A DNA stretch of 64,000 nt, from assembly GCA_965220715.1 (NCBI GenBank), contig OZ244843.1, positions 4,402,001-4,466,000 on the forward strand, given 5' to 3'. Shown one piece after another: positions 55,021-63,916 of this stretch. A program made the position numbers and the translations under genes. The DNA comes from Bin5 sp965220715. Its GTDB lineage: Bacteria; Chloroflexota; Anaerolineae; Caldilineales; Caldilineaceae. Each line of letters begins with the position of its first letter. Positions within the stretch are counted from its first letter, which is position 1. The notes beneath the pieces were generated by a model. That model saw nothing but the letters and a program-made list of their open reading frames with translations. It was not told the origin of the DNA and made no database searches.

Positions 55021-56895
55021 ATGTTGCGGGTCAAAATTGTCTGTACAATAGGGCCGGCCAGCACTGATCCCGAGATTCTCGCCCAGATGATCGACGCGGG
55101 CATGAATGTTGCACGCATCAATATGAGCCATGGCGATCATGAGTTTCACGCCCGCAACATCCACACGATCCGCGAGATTGCGCAAGTGCGGAACCGGCCT
55201 GTAGCGATTCTCATCGATCTGCAGGGGCCGAAACTGCGTGTGGGCAAAATGCAACCGGGGGGTGTCCCGCTGGTTGCTGATGAAGAGTTGGTACTCACCA
55301 CCGATGATATTGTCGGCGAGCCGGGTAGGGTGCCGATTCAGAATAAGGAAGTGCCGGCCAGCATCGAACGAGGCCGCCGGGCATCCCAGTCGAACATGGC
55401 AGGGGAAATGCGGGAGCGCATTCTGCTGGATGACGGCCTGCTCGAACTGGAAGTGATCGACGCGACCGAGACGACCGTACGAACGCGGGTGATTGTTGGC
55501 GGCATCCTGCAAGATCGCAAAGGAATGAACCTCCCGCAGACAAAGTTGACCGTTCCTTCCATGACCGAGAAAGATCGCGTCGATGTCGATTTCGCTTTGG
55601 AACAGCATGCCGACTGGGTGGCCATTAGCTTTGTACGCACAGCAGCCGATATCCATGCGTTGCGAAAGGTGGTGCAGAGCCGCGCTCCTCTGGGCCGGGC
55701 CACCCCGATTATCTCCAAAATCGAGAAACCGGAGGCAGTCGAGAACATTGAGGAGATCATCCAGGCATCCGATGGCCTGATGGTGGCGCGCGGGGACCTT
55801 GGCATCGAAACCAGCCCGGAGGCGGTGCCGATGATTCAGAAGATGATCATCGCTCGCTGCATTGACACCGATAAACCTGTGATCACGGCTACGCAGATGC
55901 TCGACTCGATGATTCGCAATCCGCGCCCGACCCGCGCCGAGGCCAGCGACGTAGCCAATGCCGTGCTGGATGGCAGCGACGCCATCATGCTCTCCGGGGA
56001 GACGGCAGCCGGCATCTACCCGGTTGAGTCGGTGCAGACAATGGTGAATATCTCCAAAGAAGCCGAAAGAGTGCGCACCGTCACCCAACCACACTACCGG
56101 CCTTCTCAACAGGCGGTGGATGGCTTCTTCGGCACCGTGGCAACGGACTCCGAGCAGGAGCAGCATCCAGGTGTTGGCGACGCGCTATCGGTCGCCGATG
56201 CCGTCAGCCAGGCCACAGTGGAAACCGCGCAGAACGTAGGCGCCGCAGCCATCATTGCGCCGACGGCAAGAGGCGCCACGGCCAAGAAACTGGCCCGCTT
56301 CCGCCCGTCGGTTCCCATCATCGCGGTGACACCCAGCCACCTTGTATATCGGCAGTTAGCCCTCTACTGGGGTGTTTATCCCCTGATGGGCCAGCGAATG
56401 AATACGATCGACGAAATGTTGGAGGATGCGGTGCGCATCGCTCTGCGCGCCGGCTTCGTCCAGCAGGGCGATGTGACGGTCGTGACCGGAGGCGTGGTCG
56501 GAGGTGTGCCGGGAGCAACCAATCTGATGACTGTTCGCCGCATCGCCAAGGTGTTGATGAACGGCCAAGGCGTGGGTAACCGACGTATGAGCGGCCGCGT
56601 GGTGCGCTTGAAACCGGGGCAAGATCCTCATGATCAGCAGTTGCAGGGCCGGATGGTGACTACGCAGGACATCCTGGTTGCTGAGGAGCTAGACCAGGTC
56701 AGCACAGAGTTGGTTTACCATGCAGGGGGCTTGATCACGGCAGAGTCGGCGCCCGACAGCATTGCGGCGTTGGCGGCCGTGGAGTTGGGCATCCCCGCCA
56801 TTCTGGAGGCGACCGGAGACTGGGATGAATTGGTTGACGGCCAGACCATCGTCATCGATGCCAGAACAGGCAATGTTTACGAGTGGGACCTATAG
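55021..56895 (+). CDS. pyk: Pyruvate kinase with C-terminal PEP-utiliser-like domain
   Basis: The 624-residue protein starts MLRVKIVCTIGPAS. It shows the family motifs NVARINMSHG, ISKIEKPEAVEN, ARGDLGIE and MLDSMIRNPRPTRAEASDVA. After the usual C-domain, about 100 extra residues (RVVRLKPGQ to IVIDARTGNVYEW) match the PEP-utilising/phosphohistidine-like domain known from Bacillus-type pyruvate kinases. It converts phosphoenolpyruvate and ADP to pyruvate and ATP. Confidence 0.95.
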   Translation: MLRVKIVCTIGPASTDPEILAQMIDAGMNVARINMSHGDHEFHARNIHTIREIAQVRNRPVAILIDLQGPKLRVGKMQPGGVPLVADEELVLTTDDIVGEPGRVPIQNKEVPASIERGRRASQSNMAGEMRERILLDDGLLELEVIDATETTVRTRVIVGGILQDRKGMNLPQTKLTVPSMTEKDRVDVDFALEQHADWVAISFVRTAADIHALRKVVQSRAPLGRATPIISKIEKPEAVENIEEIIQASDGLMVARGDLGIETSPEAVPMIQKMIIARCIDTDKPVITATQMLDSMIRNPRPTRAEASDVANAVLDGSDAIMLSGETAAGIYPVESVQTMVNISKEAERVRTVTQPHYRPSQQAVDGFFGTVATDSEQEQHPGVGDALSVADAVSQATVETAQNVGAAAIIAPTARGATAKKLARFRPSVPIIAVTPSHLVYRQLALYWGVYPLMGQRMNTIDEMLEDAVRIALRAGFVQQGDVTVVTGGVVGGVPGATNLMTVRRIAKVLMNGQGVGNRRMSGRVVRLKPGQDPHDQQLQGRMVTTQDILVAEELDQVSTELVYHAGGLITAESAPDSIAALAAVELGIPAILEATGDWDELVDGQTIVIDARTGNVYEWDL

Positions 56896-56915
56896 GAGAC
56901 CGCGAGTAGTACAAC

Positions 56916-58310
56916 TCAGAGTACGGCAGGCGGCTTGTTGCCCGATTCAGCAATTGCCCGGCGCACGTCCACGCGCAGAAGCAGGAGAAGCCCAACGACA
57001 AAGAATAGAATAATGGAAGCTATGGCAGGACGCAGGCTACCGGATAACTGGTTAACCAGGCCGAATGCCAGCGGGCCGAGCCAGGAGGTTCCGCGCTCGC
57101 TGACTTCGTAGATGGAAAAGAATTCAGCCTCCTTGCCCGGCGGTATCATGTTGGCAAAGAGGCTGCGGCTGACAGCCTGCGTGCCTCCCATCACCAGGGC
57201 AATAAATGCTCCCAGGATCCAGAACTGCAGGAAGCGGCTCTCCCCTCGCAGGCCCAGGTATGCATAGATAACCACCACGGTCCAGATTACCAGGCCAATG
57301 ATAAGCGCCCGTTTGGCCCCGATGCGTATCGCGATCCTGCCGAACAGGAGCGCCCCCCCGAAGGCAACGAACTGTATCATCAGAATGACCTGGGTGAGCA
57401 TACCCTGCTCGATGCCCAGCCCTCCCTGAACAAGCGGGGCAGCGGCAAAGACCGCGGCCGACGCGAACACTGTCTGGATTCCATCGTTGTACAGCAAGTA
57501 GGCGAACAGGAAACGAATGGTATGGGGGTATTTCTTGGTTTCTTGGAAGGTTGCCCACAGCTGTTTGAGACCGGTCGACAGGTAGGTCTCGCCGGGTTTA
57601 AGCGCTTTGGCGATATCTCGCGAACGCAACAGCCGCCAGGTAACGAACGACCAGCCGAACCACCACAACCCGGCGGAGAAGAGATTAATGCGCACAGCCA
57701 TGCCGGAGTCGATGCCGATGGTGTCGCGCATGAGGAAGAGAATCAAATTGAAGGTCAGTAGAATTCCGCCCCCCAAGTAGCCCAGCGCCCAGCCCACTGA
57801 CGACACGCGGTCGCGTTCGTCCGGTTCGGCGATATCCGGAAGAAAGGCATTGTAAAATACGATGGCAGCGCCGAAGCACAGATTGGCGACGATGAATAGA
57901 AGACATCCCAGCCACCAGGTTTGGTCAGTAATGAAAAACATGAACATTGTGACGATGGCACCGGAGACGGCGAAGACCTGCAACAGCTTTTTGCGCAGGT
58001 TGGAGTAGTCAGCTATTGCGCCAAGAATCGGCAGGAACAACACCTGGAGGATTACTGAAATCGTGATGCAGTATGAGACCAGGGAATACGGGGCGATGGG
58101 AATGCCAAGAAGACGGACCAACCCATCGGGGCCGGCCGCCTGTTCGGTCAGGCTCGATACATATGGGCCGAGAAAGACGGCGCCAACGGTTGTCGAGAAG
58201 GCGGAATTTGCCCAATCATAGAAATACCAGCCGAACTGCTCGCGGCGGTTGCCCGGCCCCGGTGCGGGCGCTGGCGCCTGATCTGTGTCAACTGACGATT
58301 CAGTGGCCAT
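56916..58310 (-). CDS. UMF1-family (Atg22-like) MFS transporter
   Basis: The protein has about 464 residues. ATG 58310 has GGAG 6 bases upstream. The N-terminal WYFYDWANSAFSTTVGAVFLGPYV is the UMF1 hallmark, and 12 membrane helices are seen. The family is thought to export amino acids or small metabolites. It converges with pyruvate kinase, with 20 bp between the stops. Confidence 0.88.
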   Translation of the reverse strand: MATESSVDTDQAPAPAPGPGNRREQFGWYFYDWANSAFSTTVGAVFLGPYVSSLTEQAAGPDGLVRLLGIPIAPYSLVSYCITISVILQVLFLPILGAIADYSNLRKKLLQVFAVSGAIVTMFMFFITDQTWWLGCLLFIVANLCFGAAIVFYNAFLPDIAEPDERDRVSSVGWALGYLGGGILLTFNLILFLMRDTIGIDSGMAVRINLFSAGLWWFGWSFVTWRLLRSRDIAKALKPGETYLSTGLKQLWATFQETKKYPHTIRFLFAYLLYNDGIQTVFASAAVFAAAPLVQGGLGIEQGMLTQVILMIQFVAFGGALLFGRIAIRIGAKRALIIGLVIWTVVVIYAYLGLRGESRFLQFWILGAFIALVMGGTQAVSRSLFANMIPPGKEAEFFSIYEVSERGTSWLGPLAFGLVNQLSGSLRPAIASIILFFVVGLLLLLRVDVRRAIAESGNKPPAVL

Positions 58311-58363
58311 CCGATGCTCCTTGATGACTTGCGCGGCCAAAAAGACGGCCGTGTTCAGTGCCG

Positions 58364-59725
58364 CTAGACGCCTGTGGGACAAACCTCGTGCAGCTGGGGT
58401 TCGCCATATAGGGTATCGCCGTGGAGTTCTTCCAGGCGGACGGGGGTGATACAGTTTCTGAGGTCAAGGCCGGTCGGAGCTTGGCCCAACACGCGCAGGT
58501 AGTTGTCTGTCAGGCCGCTCCAGAGAGCAGTGTCGGCCCTGTCCGTCAACTTCTGTCCACAGCCCTCCCACAGCACGGGCCGCGTCGCGCCGACATTTCG
58601 CAACCGTTCCAGTTGCCCGGTTCGCGCCACAATCTGATGCATGCGCCGCGAACGCTCTCTCTTGTCGGCCTTTGGTACTTGTCCGTCGAAGCCGGCGGCG
58701 GCTGTGCCGGCGCGGGCGCTGAAGGGGAAAATGTGCGCGTGGGCAAAACGCATCTCCTCGACGAAACGCAGCCCCTCTTCAAAGTCGGCCTCCGTCTCGC
58801 CTGGGAAACCGACGATCAGATCGGTTGTGATGATCAGCTCCGGGATGGCTGCACGGGCGTCGGCCACCAATTTGCGGAAGCTGGCAACGGTGCAGCGCCG
58901 GGCCATACGGCGAAGTTGGGCGTCGGTTCCGGCCTGCAGAGGCAAGTGTAGATGTGAGCACAGCCGTCCCGGCCAGCGCTGCCACAGGTCAAAGAAGCCG
59001 TCGGCCATTTCCCACGGCTCCAGACTGCTGAGGCGCAGGCGGGCAATGTCGGTATCGGCGAGGATGGCTGCGGTCAACTCCTTGAGGTCCGTCCGATCGC
59101 TGCCCGGCAGGTCGCGGCCGTAAGCGCCAAGGTGGACTCCCGTGAGCACCGCTTCGCGATAACCGCTCTCCACAAGCTCCTGCACTTCGCGCACGACATC
59201 GGCGGTCGTGCGGCTGCGGCTGTCGCCGCGCAACGCGGTGACGATGCAGAATGTGCACCGGTTCTGGCAGCCGTCCTGGACCTTGACAAAAGCGCGCGTG
59301 CGCCCGCCCGCCTCTTCAGAGGGGGCCGGCGCGAAGGGAGTTCCGTGCGGCTGAATGCGGGCCAGGTCGTCAGCGTCGGAGAACTGCGCGCTCCACGGCT
59401 CCAGCAGGGTGTGCAGCATCTCCTTGGACTGGTTATCGGCGACGAGTTCGACGCCGGGCAGATGGGCGCTTTCCTGGGGAGCCAGCGTGGCGTAACAGCC
59501 GGTGATGGCGATACGGGCGTCGGGGTTGCGCTTGTGCAGGTGACGCGCGGCTTGCCGGCTCTTGCGGGCGGCCTGGGCCGTGACCGCGCAGGTGTTGAGC
59601 ACGATCACATGCGCGTCTTCGGGACGGCCTACGATCCGATGACCGGCCGCGCTGAGGCGGCCTGCCAGTGAACTGTTTTCGCTGAAGTTGAGCCGGCAGC
59701 CCAGTTGGTCAAGAAAAACGCGCAT
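58364..59725 (-). CDS. mtaB: tRNA N6-threonylcarbamoyladenosine methylthiotransferase
   Basis: The 453-residue radical-SAM methylthiotransferase has N-terminal cluster cysteines C10 (DQLGCRLN), C46 (NTCAVTA) and C77 (ITGCYAT), and the radical-SAM motif C153-x3-C157-x2-C160 (GCQNRCTFC). The QLGCRLN start and IVTALRGDSRSR segment point to MtaB rather than MiaB or RimO. It modifies tRNA A37 (t6A to ms2t6A). Confidence 0.88.
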   Translation of the reverse strand: MRVFLDQLGCRLNFSENSSLAGRLSAAGHRIVGRPEDAHVIVLNTCAVTAQAARKSRQAARHLHKRNPDARIAITGCYATLAPQESAHLPGVELVADNQSKEMLHTLLEPWSAQFSDADDLARIQPHGTPFAPAPSEEAGGRTRAFVKVQDGCQNRCTFCIVTALRGDSRSRTTADVVREVQELVESGYREAVLTGVHLGAYGRDLPGSDRTDLKELTAAILADTDIARLRLSSLEPWEMADGFFDLWQRWPGRLCSHLHLPLQAGTDAQLRRMARRCTVASFRKLVADARAAIPELIITTDLIVGFPGETEADFEEGLRFVEEMRFAHAHIFPFSARAGTAAAGFDGQVPKADKRERSRRMHQIVARTGQLERLRNVGATRPVLWEGCGQKLTDRADTALWSGLTDNYLRVLGQAPTGLDLRNCITPVRLEELHGDTLYGEPQLHEVCPTGV

Positions 59726-59813
59726 GGTTTTCAGCTAATGGCTGGTTGCCAGCGGCTGCTCTGGAACTGTGGAAAAAGGCCACTGGTGTTTACAGGATAA
59801 CATAAAACTATTC

Positions 59814-59842
59814 TTATCATTTAATACCGAATCAGTTATACT
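59814..59842 (+). promoter_or_regulatory. Promoter predicted to give a leaderless mRNA
   Basis: TTATCA (59814-59819), 17 bases, then TATACT (59837-59842). The -10 box ends 7 bases before the ATG at 59850, so transcription should start at or next to the A of the start codon. No ribosome site is visible. Confidence 0.55.
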
Positions 59843-59849
59843 TCAAGAT

Positions 59850-60674
59850 ATGAGACTGTCACTCTCGGTGCGGGTCGCGGAAAGCTTCAGCAACAAGCGG
59901 GAGAGCACGATCCCGCTGGAGGACTTAGCGCGCATCGCGGCTGACGCAGGATACGACGCCCTCTGTATGCGGGCGTCGGTTGTCGGCGTCCACAGCGCGG
60001 CCGGCAGAGCCGCGCGTGTGAGGCGCACGGTGGCGGAGCAGGGCCTGACCATTTCGATGATCACAGCCGATTTCCCTGTCCCGGAAAACAGCGCGGAAGG
60101 GCCGCTCAGTTTGCGGGGGATCACCCCTTCTCTCGATTTGGCCGAGGCGCTGGGGGCGGACTTGATCCGTATCTGCATGAAGAAGGAAGAGGACATAGTC
60201 CACGCCCAAAGAGCCGCTGACGAGGCGCGCGAGCGGGGCATCCGGCTGGCCCATCAGAGCCACACGCGCAGCCTGTTCGAGACGGTCGATGGGTCGGTGG
60301 CGGTGCTGAAGGCTGTCGGGCGGCCAAACTTCGGCATCATATATGAGCCGGCCAATTTAGCGCTGTGCGGCCAGGCGTACGGTGAGAAAACTTTGCGCGC
60401 ATTTCAGCCCTGGCTGTTCAACGTCTATGTGCAGAACCACACGCCGGAGCCGGACGGCCTCCAGCCGATGGAGACGTGGACGCGGGGAACCGTGATGTCC
60501 ACGCTGCGGCCGTTGGATGCGCCCGGCGGCATCGATTTTCCCTCCATCTTCGACGGCCTGCGGGCAATAAGCTATGACGGCTGCGTAACCATGCACCAGG
60601 CCTTCGGCGGAGACATGACACCGGAAGAGGCGACCCGGCGCACGGCAGCATTTTTGGGGGGGCTGATGGAGTAG
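59850..60674 (+). CDS. Xylose-isomerase-like TIM-barrel protein
   Basis: The 274-residue protein begins MRLSLSVRVAESFSNKREST. It has the family pattern GYDALCMRASVVGVHS, SLDLAEALGADLIRI, GIIYEPANLALCGQ (Glu), NVYVQNHTP and TMHQAFGG. ATG 59850 is preferred because a strong promoter ends just before it; an upstream ATG at 59769 would add 27 residues lying within the promoter. The substrate is unknown. Confidence 0.8.
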   Translation: MRLSLSVRVAESFSNKRESTIPLEDLARIAADAGYDALCMRASVVGVHSAAGRAARVRRTVAEQGLTISMITADFPVPENSAEGPLSLRGITPSLDLAEALGADLIRICMKKEEDIVHAQRAADEARERGIRLAHQSHTRSLFETVDGSVAVLKAVGRPNFGIIYEPANLALCGQAYGEKTLRAFQPWLFNVYVQNHTPEPDGLQPMETWTRGTVMSTLRPLDAPGGIDFPSIFDGLRAISYDGCVTMHQAFGGDMTPEEATRRTAAFLGGLME

Positions 60675-60786
60675 ACCCGGCTCACGCTTCCCAGTGTGCG
60701 AGCCCTGCGCAGGAAATTCTGGTTTTGAGAGCGATCCACGTGTCAGACGCTTTTGTCTGAGCCTAAAACAGAATAGGAGTTTTTCA

Positions 60787-62259
60787 ATGACGAAAAAACA
60801 GTCCAACGCGAATCCTTCGGCGCAGGAAGCGAACAGTGCAAATGAACAGTCTAATTCCCACTCCACAGCGGACGAGACAGTCGCTCAATCCCCTTCACTT
60901 ACAATTGTCGACTCTGCCTCTCCACCCATAACCCGTACCCCTGAGCAGCATCTTCCTTCGAACACCCATCCAACAGAAATGGAATCAGAGCCAGTGCAGC
61001 CACATGCTGTCCAGCGCGCCAGCGCATACTCCGTGGCCCAGGAACAACTGACGCGCGTCGCCCATGCAATGAATCTTGACGACGATATGCTCGCACACCT
61101 GTGTGTGCCCCGCCGAGAATTGATCGTTCACTTTCCGGTGGTGATGGATGACGGCACGATTCGCATGTTCACTGGATTCCGCGTGCATCACAACACGGCA
61201 TTGGGGCCGACAAAAGGCGGTATCCGTTACCATCCTGATGTGTCCCTGGACGAATCGCGAGCACTGGCCATGTGGATGACGTGGAAATGCGCGTTGATGA
61301 ATCTGCCCTATGGCGGCGCCAAAGGCGGTGTCATCGTCAACCCCAAGGAACTCTCGGAGAAGGAACTGCAGGCGTTGACCCGGCGCTACACCACCGAAAT
61401 CAGTCTCTTCATCGGGCCGGAGGTGGACATTCCCGCGCCGGACGTGGGCACAGATGCGCAAGTGATGGCCTGGATCATGGACACCTATTCCATGCATAGA
61501 GGCTATTCTGTGCCAGCGGTGACGACCGGCAAGCCTCTGGCGGTGGGCGGCTCTGCCGGCCGGGAATACGCCACCGGCCTGGGCATCACATACGTAACCA
61601 GGGCCATGCTGCGCCACCGCTTGGGTCTTCATCTGGAAGATACAACGGTTGCTATACAGGGTTTCGGCAATGTCGGCAGTTGGACCGCACGCGCAATGCA
61701 TGAACGGGGCGCGAAGGTCGTAGCCGTTAGTGATGTCAGCGGGGCGGTGTATGACGAGCGGGGGCTGGACCCACGCCACCTAAAGCATTACGCTGAAGAG
61801 ACAGGCACGGTCGTCGGCTATCCGCGCGCGGACTCATTGACGAATGAAGAGTTGCTGGAGCTGAGGGTAGATGTGCTGGTTCCGGCAGCATTGGAGGGGC
61901 AGATCACGAAAGAGAACGCTGACAAGATCAACGCCCGGGTCATCGCCGAGGGTGCGAACGGGCCGACTACGCCGGAAGCTGACCGCATTCTGGAAGACAA
62001 AGGGGTCCTGATCATCCCGGATATTCTCTGCAATGCCGGCGGGGTTGTGGTCAGTTACTTCGAATGGGTGCAGGATTTGCAGGCCTTTTCCTGGGATGAG
62101 AGCGAGATCCGGCACCAGATGAAACGGAAGCTGCTGGACAATCTGGACGACGTTTTGGCGATCACCGTTCAGACCGGCCAGGACCTGAGGACGGCAGCGT
62201 ACACAATCGCCATCCAGCGAATTGTGGATGCGGTCAAATACCGGGGTATCTATCCGTAA
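60787..62259 (+). CDS. Glu/Leu/Phe/Val dehydrogenase (glutamate dehydrogenase) with long N-terminal tail
   Basis: The protein has 490 residues. ATG 60787 has AGGAG 7 bases upstream. The family starts at about residue 80 (YSVAQEQLTRVAHAMNLDDD). The active-site region is KGGIRYHPDVSLDESRALAM with LPYGGAKGGV, and the NAD-binding fold is QGFGNVGSWTARAM. The first 75 residues are Ser/Asn/Gln/Pro-rich and probably disordered. An internal ATG at 60979 could remove most of this tail but lacks a good site. The dyad TCAGAC/GTCTGA at 60743-60760 precedes the gene. Confidence 0.92.
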   Translation: MTKKQSNANPSAQEANSANEQSNSHSTADETVAQSPSLTIVDSASPPITRTPEQHLPSNTHPTEMESEPVQPHAVQRASAYSVAQEQLTRVAHAMNLDDDMLAHLCVPRRELIVHFPVVMDDGTIRMFTGFRVHHNTALGPTKGGIRYHPDVSLDESRALAMWMTWKCALMNLPYGGAKGGVIVNPKELSEKELQALTRRYTTEISLFIGPEVDIPAPDVGTDAQVMAWIMDTYSMHRGYSVPAVTTGKPLAVGGSAGREYATGLGITYVTRAMLRHRLGLHLEDTTVAIQGFGNVGSWTARAMHERGAKVVAVSDVSGAVYDERGLDPRHLKHYAEETGTVVGYPRADSLTNEELLELRVDVLVPAALEGQITKENADKINARVIAEGANGPTTPEADRILEDKGVLIIPDILCNAGGVVVSYFEWVQDLQAFSWDESEIRHQMKRKLLDNLDDVLAITVQTGQDLRTAAYTIAIQRIVDAVKYRGIYP

Positions 62260-62273
62260 GCGGCAGTGCAGCT

Positions 62274-62546
62274 ATGCTGCGAGAAACTTATCGGGGCGAA
62301 ACCGAAGGAGTGGAGCCGCTCGAAAAGCTCGCTGCTTACGCGTTGGAGGCAGCGGCCAGAAGAGAATTCGGCATTGGTGACGTCGCCCCTGAGGACAGCG
62401 ACTATTTTGTGGACACGGCACTCGATGACTGGGTCGAAAACGGCGGTCTTGACTATGCGAAGGCAAGTTGCGTCATAGCTATTCGGACGGGCATTGGGAT
62501 CTTAGACTACTCCGGACTCTCCAAATTGTTGGATTCAGAAGGGTAG
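62274..62546 (+). CDS. Small hypothetical protein
   Basis: A 90-residue acidic protein beginning MLRETYRGETEGVEPLEKLA lies 15 bp after the dehydrogenase gene. The composition (YALEAAARREFGIGDVAPED) looks protein-like, but no family, membrane helix or ribosome site is evident. Confidence 0.4.
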   Translation: MLRETYRGETEGVEPLEKLAAYALEAAARREFGIGDVAPEDSDYFVDTALDDWVENGGLDYAKASCVIAIRTGIGILDYSGLSKLLDSEG

Positions 62547-62576
62547 AGAGGTCAACGGAATGCTGAATCTCGCCAG

Positions 62577-62894
62577 TTACTGCACGGCCACCAAGACTAC
62601 ATAGTCGTGCATGATTTCGCGGTGAAAGCTCTCCGGCAGACGCGCCCAATCGCGTGCCTCCACGATGAAAGGGATTGTAGACTCGCGCAGGGCTTCCTCC
62701 AGGTCGACGAGCTTGCGGATTGGAATCTGCTCCTGTTCGGGACTACGCAGAACCAGATCCAAATCGCTGCCGCCGTGGCTGTGCCCGCTGACGCGGCTGC
62801 CGTAAGCCCACACTTCGACAGTGGGCAGATGTGCACGCAGAATGTCCTCAAGCATACGTCGATGCCTCGGATTCAGGTGCATCCGGTCAGTCAT
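62577..62894 (-). CDS. mntA: MntA-type minimal nucleotidyltransferase antitoxin
   Basis: The 105-residue protein has the exact GSX10DXD signature: G32-S33, then D44 and D46 in YGSRVSGHSHGGSDLDLVL. This is the polymerase-beta minimal nucleotidyltransferase of HEPN/MNT modules, which neutralises the toxin by AMPylating it. Its ATG lies within the last codons of the HepT gene (8-base overlap). Confidence 0.85.
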   Translation of the reverse strand: MTDRMHLNPRHRRMLEDILRAHLPTVEVWAYGSRVSGHSHGGSDLDLVLRSPEQEQIPIRKLVDLEEALRESTIPFIVEARDWARLPESFHREIMHDYVVLVAVQ

Positions 62895-63309
62895 CCCTGC
62901 CCCCCTCGATTTTACCGACTAACTCATCTGCGTCGGCAATGAATTGGGGCAGAAGCTCCAGAGTCCTTTCAGCATAGTTCTCCCCATATTCATGCGCCGT
63001 GTCATTGCGGTTGGCGCGGTATTCGAGCCACCGCTCACAGGCTTCCTCGCCAATCAGACAGTGCTTGGCAGCATAGCGAAAGATATCATTGAAGTAGAGT
63101 TGATCCGCCTGCCGGTTGCTGGGAAAATAGGGGCGAAGCCGCCTTTTCAGCAATCTGCCGCTCTGTGCCAGCACGAGTTCGAACTCTTTAACGCAGGCCG
63201 CACGGTAGATTTCGTACAACACATCGCCGGGTTCGTACCCATGCAGACCTTCCCATGCGCTCTTGAGCGTATGAACGCATCGGCTGATGTGCTCCGTACT
63301 AATGGTCAT
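62887..63309 (-). CDS. hepT: HepT-type HEPN ribonuclease toxin
   Basis: The 140-residue helical protein has the RX4HXY motif: R101, H106 and Y108 in RNDTAHEY. ATG 63309 is chosen over an upstream GTG-like start because GGGAG lies 7 bases upstream. HepT toxins cleave tRNA or mRNA and are inactivated by MntA AMPylation of the Tyr. The pair overlaps as in known HepT-MntA operons. Confidence 0.82.
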   Translation of the reverse strand: MTISTEHISRCVHTLKSAWEGLHGYEPGDVLYEIYRAACVKEFELVLAQSGRLLKRRLRPYFPSNRQADQLYFNDIFRYAAKHCLIGEEACERWLEYRANRNDTAHEYGENYAERTLELLPQFIADADELVGKIEGGRDD

Positions 63310-63435
63310 GGGTAGCTCCCAATCCCAAACCAACTCCTTTGCGGACGCTTCGCTTCACATACTTTGAATTCAGATTTCCAGTTCCGACAAGCTGGGACAA
63401 CGCTCGGAATCTCTCCCACACACTGCGGGCCTGTG

Positions 63436-63903
63436 CTACAGATCACTACCGTGCAGAGAGTCCAAATATCTGCGCAGTATCACCGCCGCGGCGACCGCAT
63501 CCTGCCCGGCCGCGTCTGACCCTCCTTCCGCGATCCACTCGTCAGCGGCGAAACTGCTGAGGCGCTCGTCCCAGAAGACGAGGGGGACCTCCTCGCCGCG
63601 GATGGCTCGCAGTGCCCGCATGAAACGCGCCGCCCAATTGCGCATCTTCTGCGCTTGCGGTCCCTCGCTGCCGTCCATGTTGTAGGGCAGCCCGCACACG
63701 ACCAGCACGGCCTCCTCTTCGGCGTAGATCTGGGCAAGGGCTTCGAAATCGCGGCGACGGCTGTGACGGCGCAGAGTACGCAGCGGGCGCACTGTCAGAC
63801 GCAATGGATCGCAGCTGGCGACACCGATGCGGGCGTCGCCTACGTCCAGCGCGATGATCTTGCCGGGTGGTTGTGCTGAATTGGCGTGTGGTTGCGGGGT
63901 CAT
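63436..63903 (-). CDS. ruvX: RuvX/YqgF Holliday-junction resolvase-like protein
   Basis: The 155-residue protein starts after ATG 63903. It has the RNase-H-like motifs IALDVGDARIGVA (catalytic Asp), VCGLPYNMDGSEGPQA and LVFWDERLSSFAAD, then a final Asp/Ala helix (GQDAVAAAVILRRYL). In bacteria it acts in pre-16S rRNA processing and possibly recombination. Confidence 0.88.
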   Translation of the reverse strand: MTPQPHANSAQPPGKIIALDVGDARIGVASCDPLRLTVRPLRTLRRHSRRRDFEALAQIYAEEEAVLVVCGLPYNMDGSEGPQAQKMRNWAARFMRALRAIRGEEVPLVFWDERLSSFAADEWIAEGGSDAAGQDAVAAAVILRRYLDSLHGSDL

Positions 63904-63916
63904 CGGTTGCCTGAGG

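Noticed and set aside
54835..56166. Long minus-strand open frame of 443 codons
   Set aside because: It is antisense to pyruvate kinase and has no recognisable domain.
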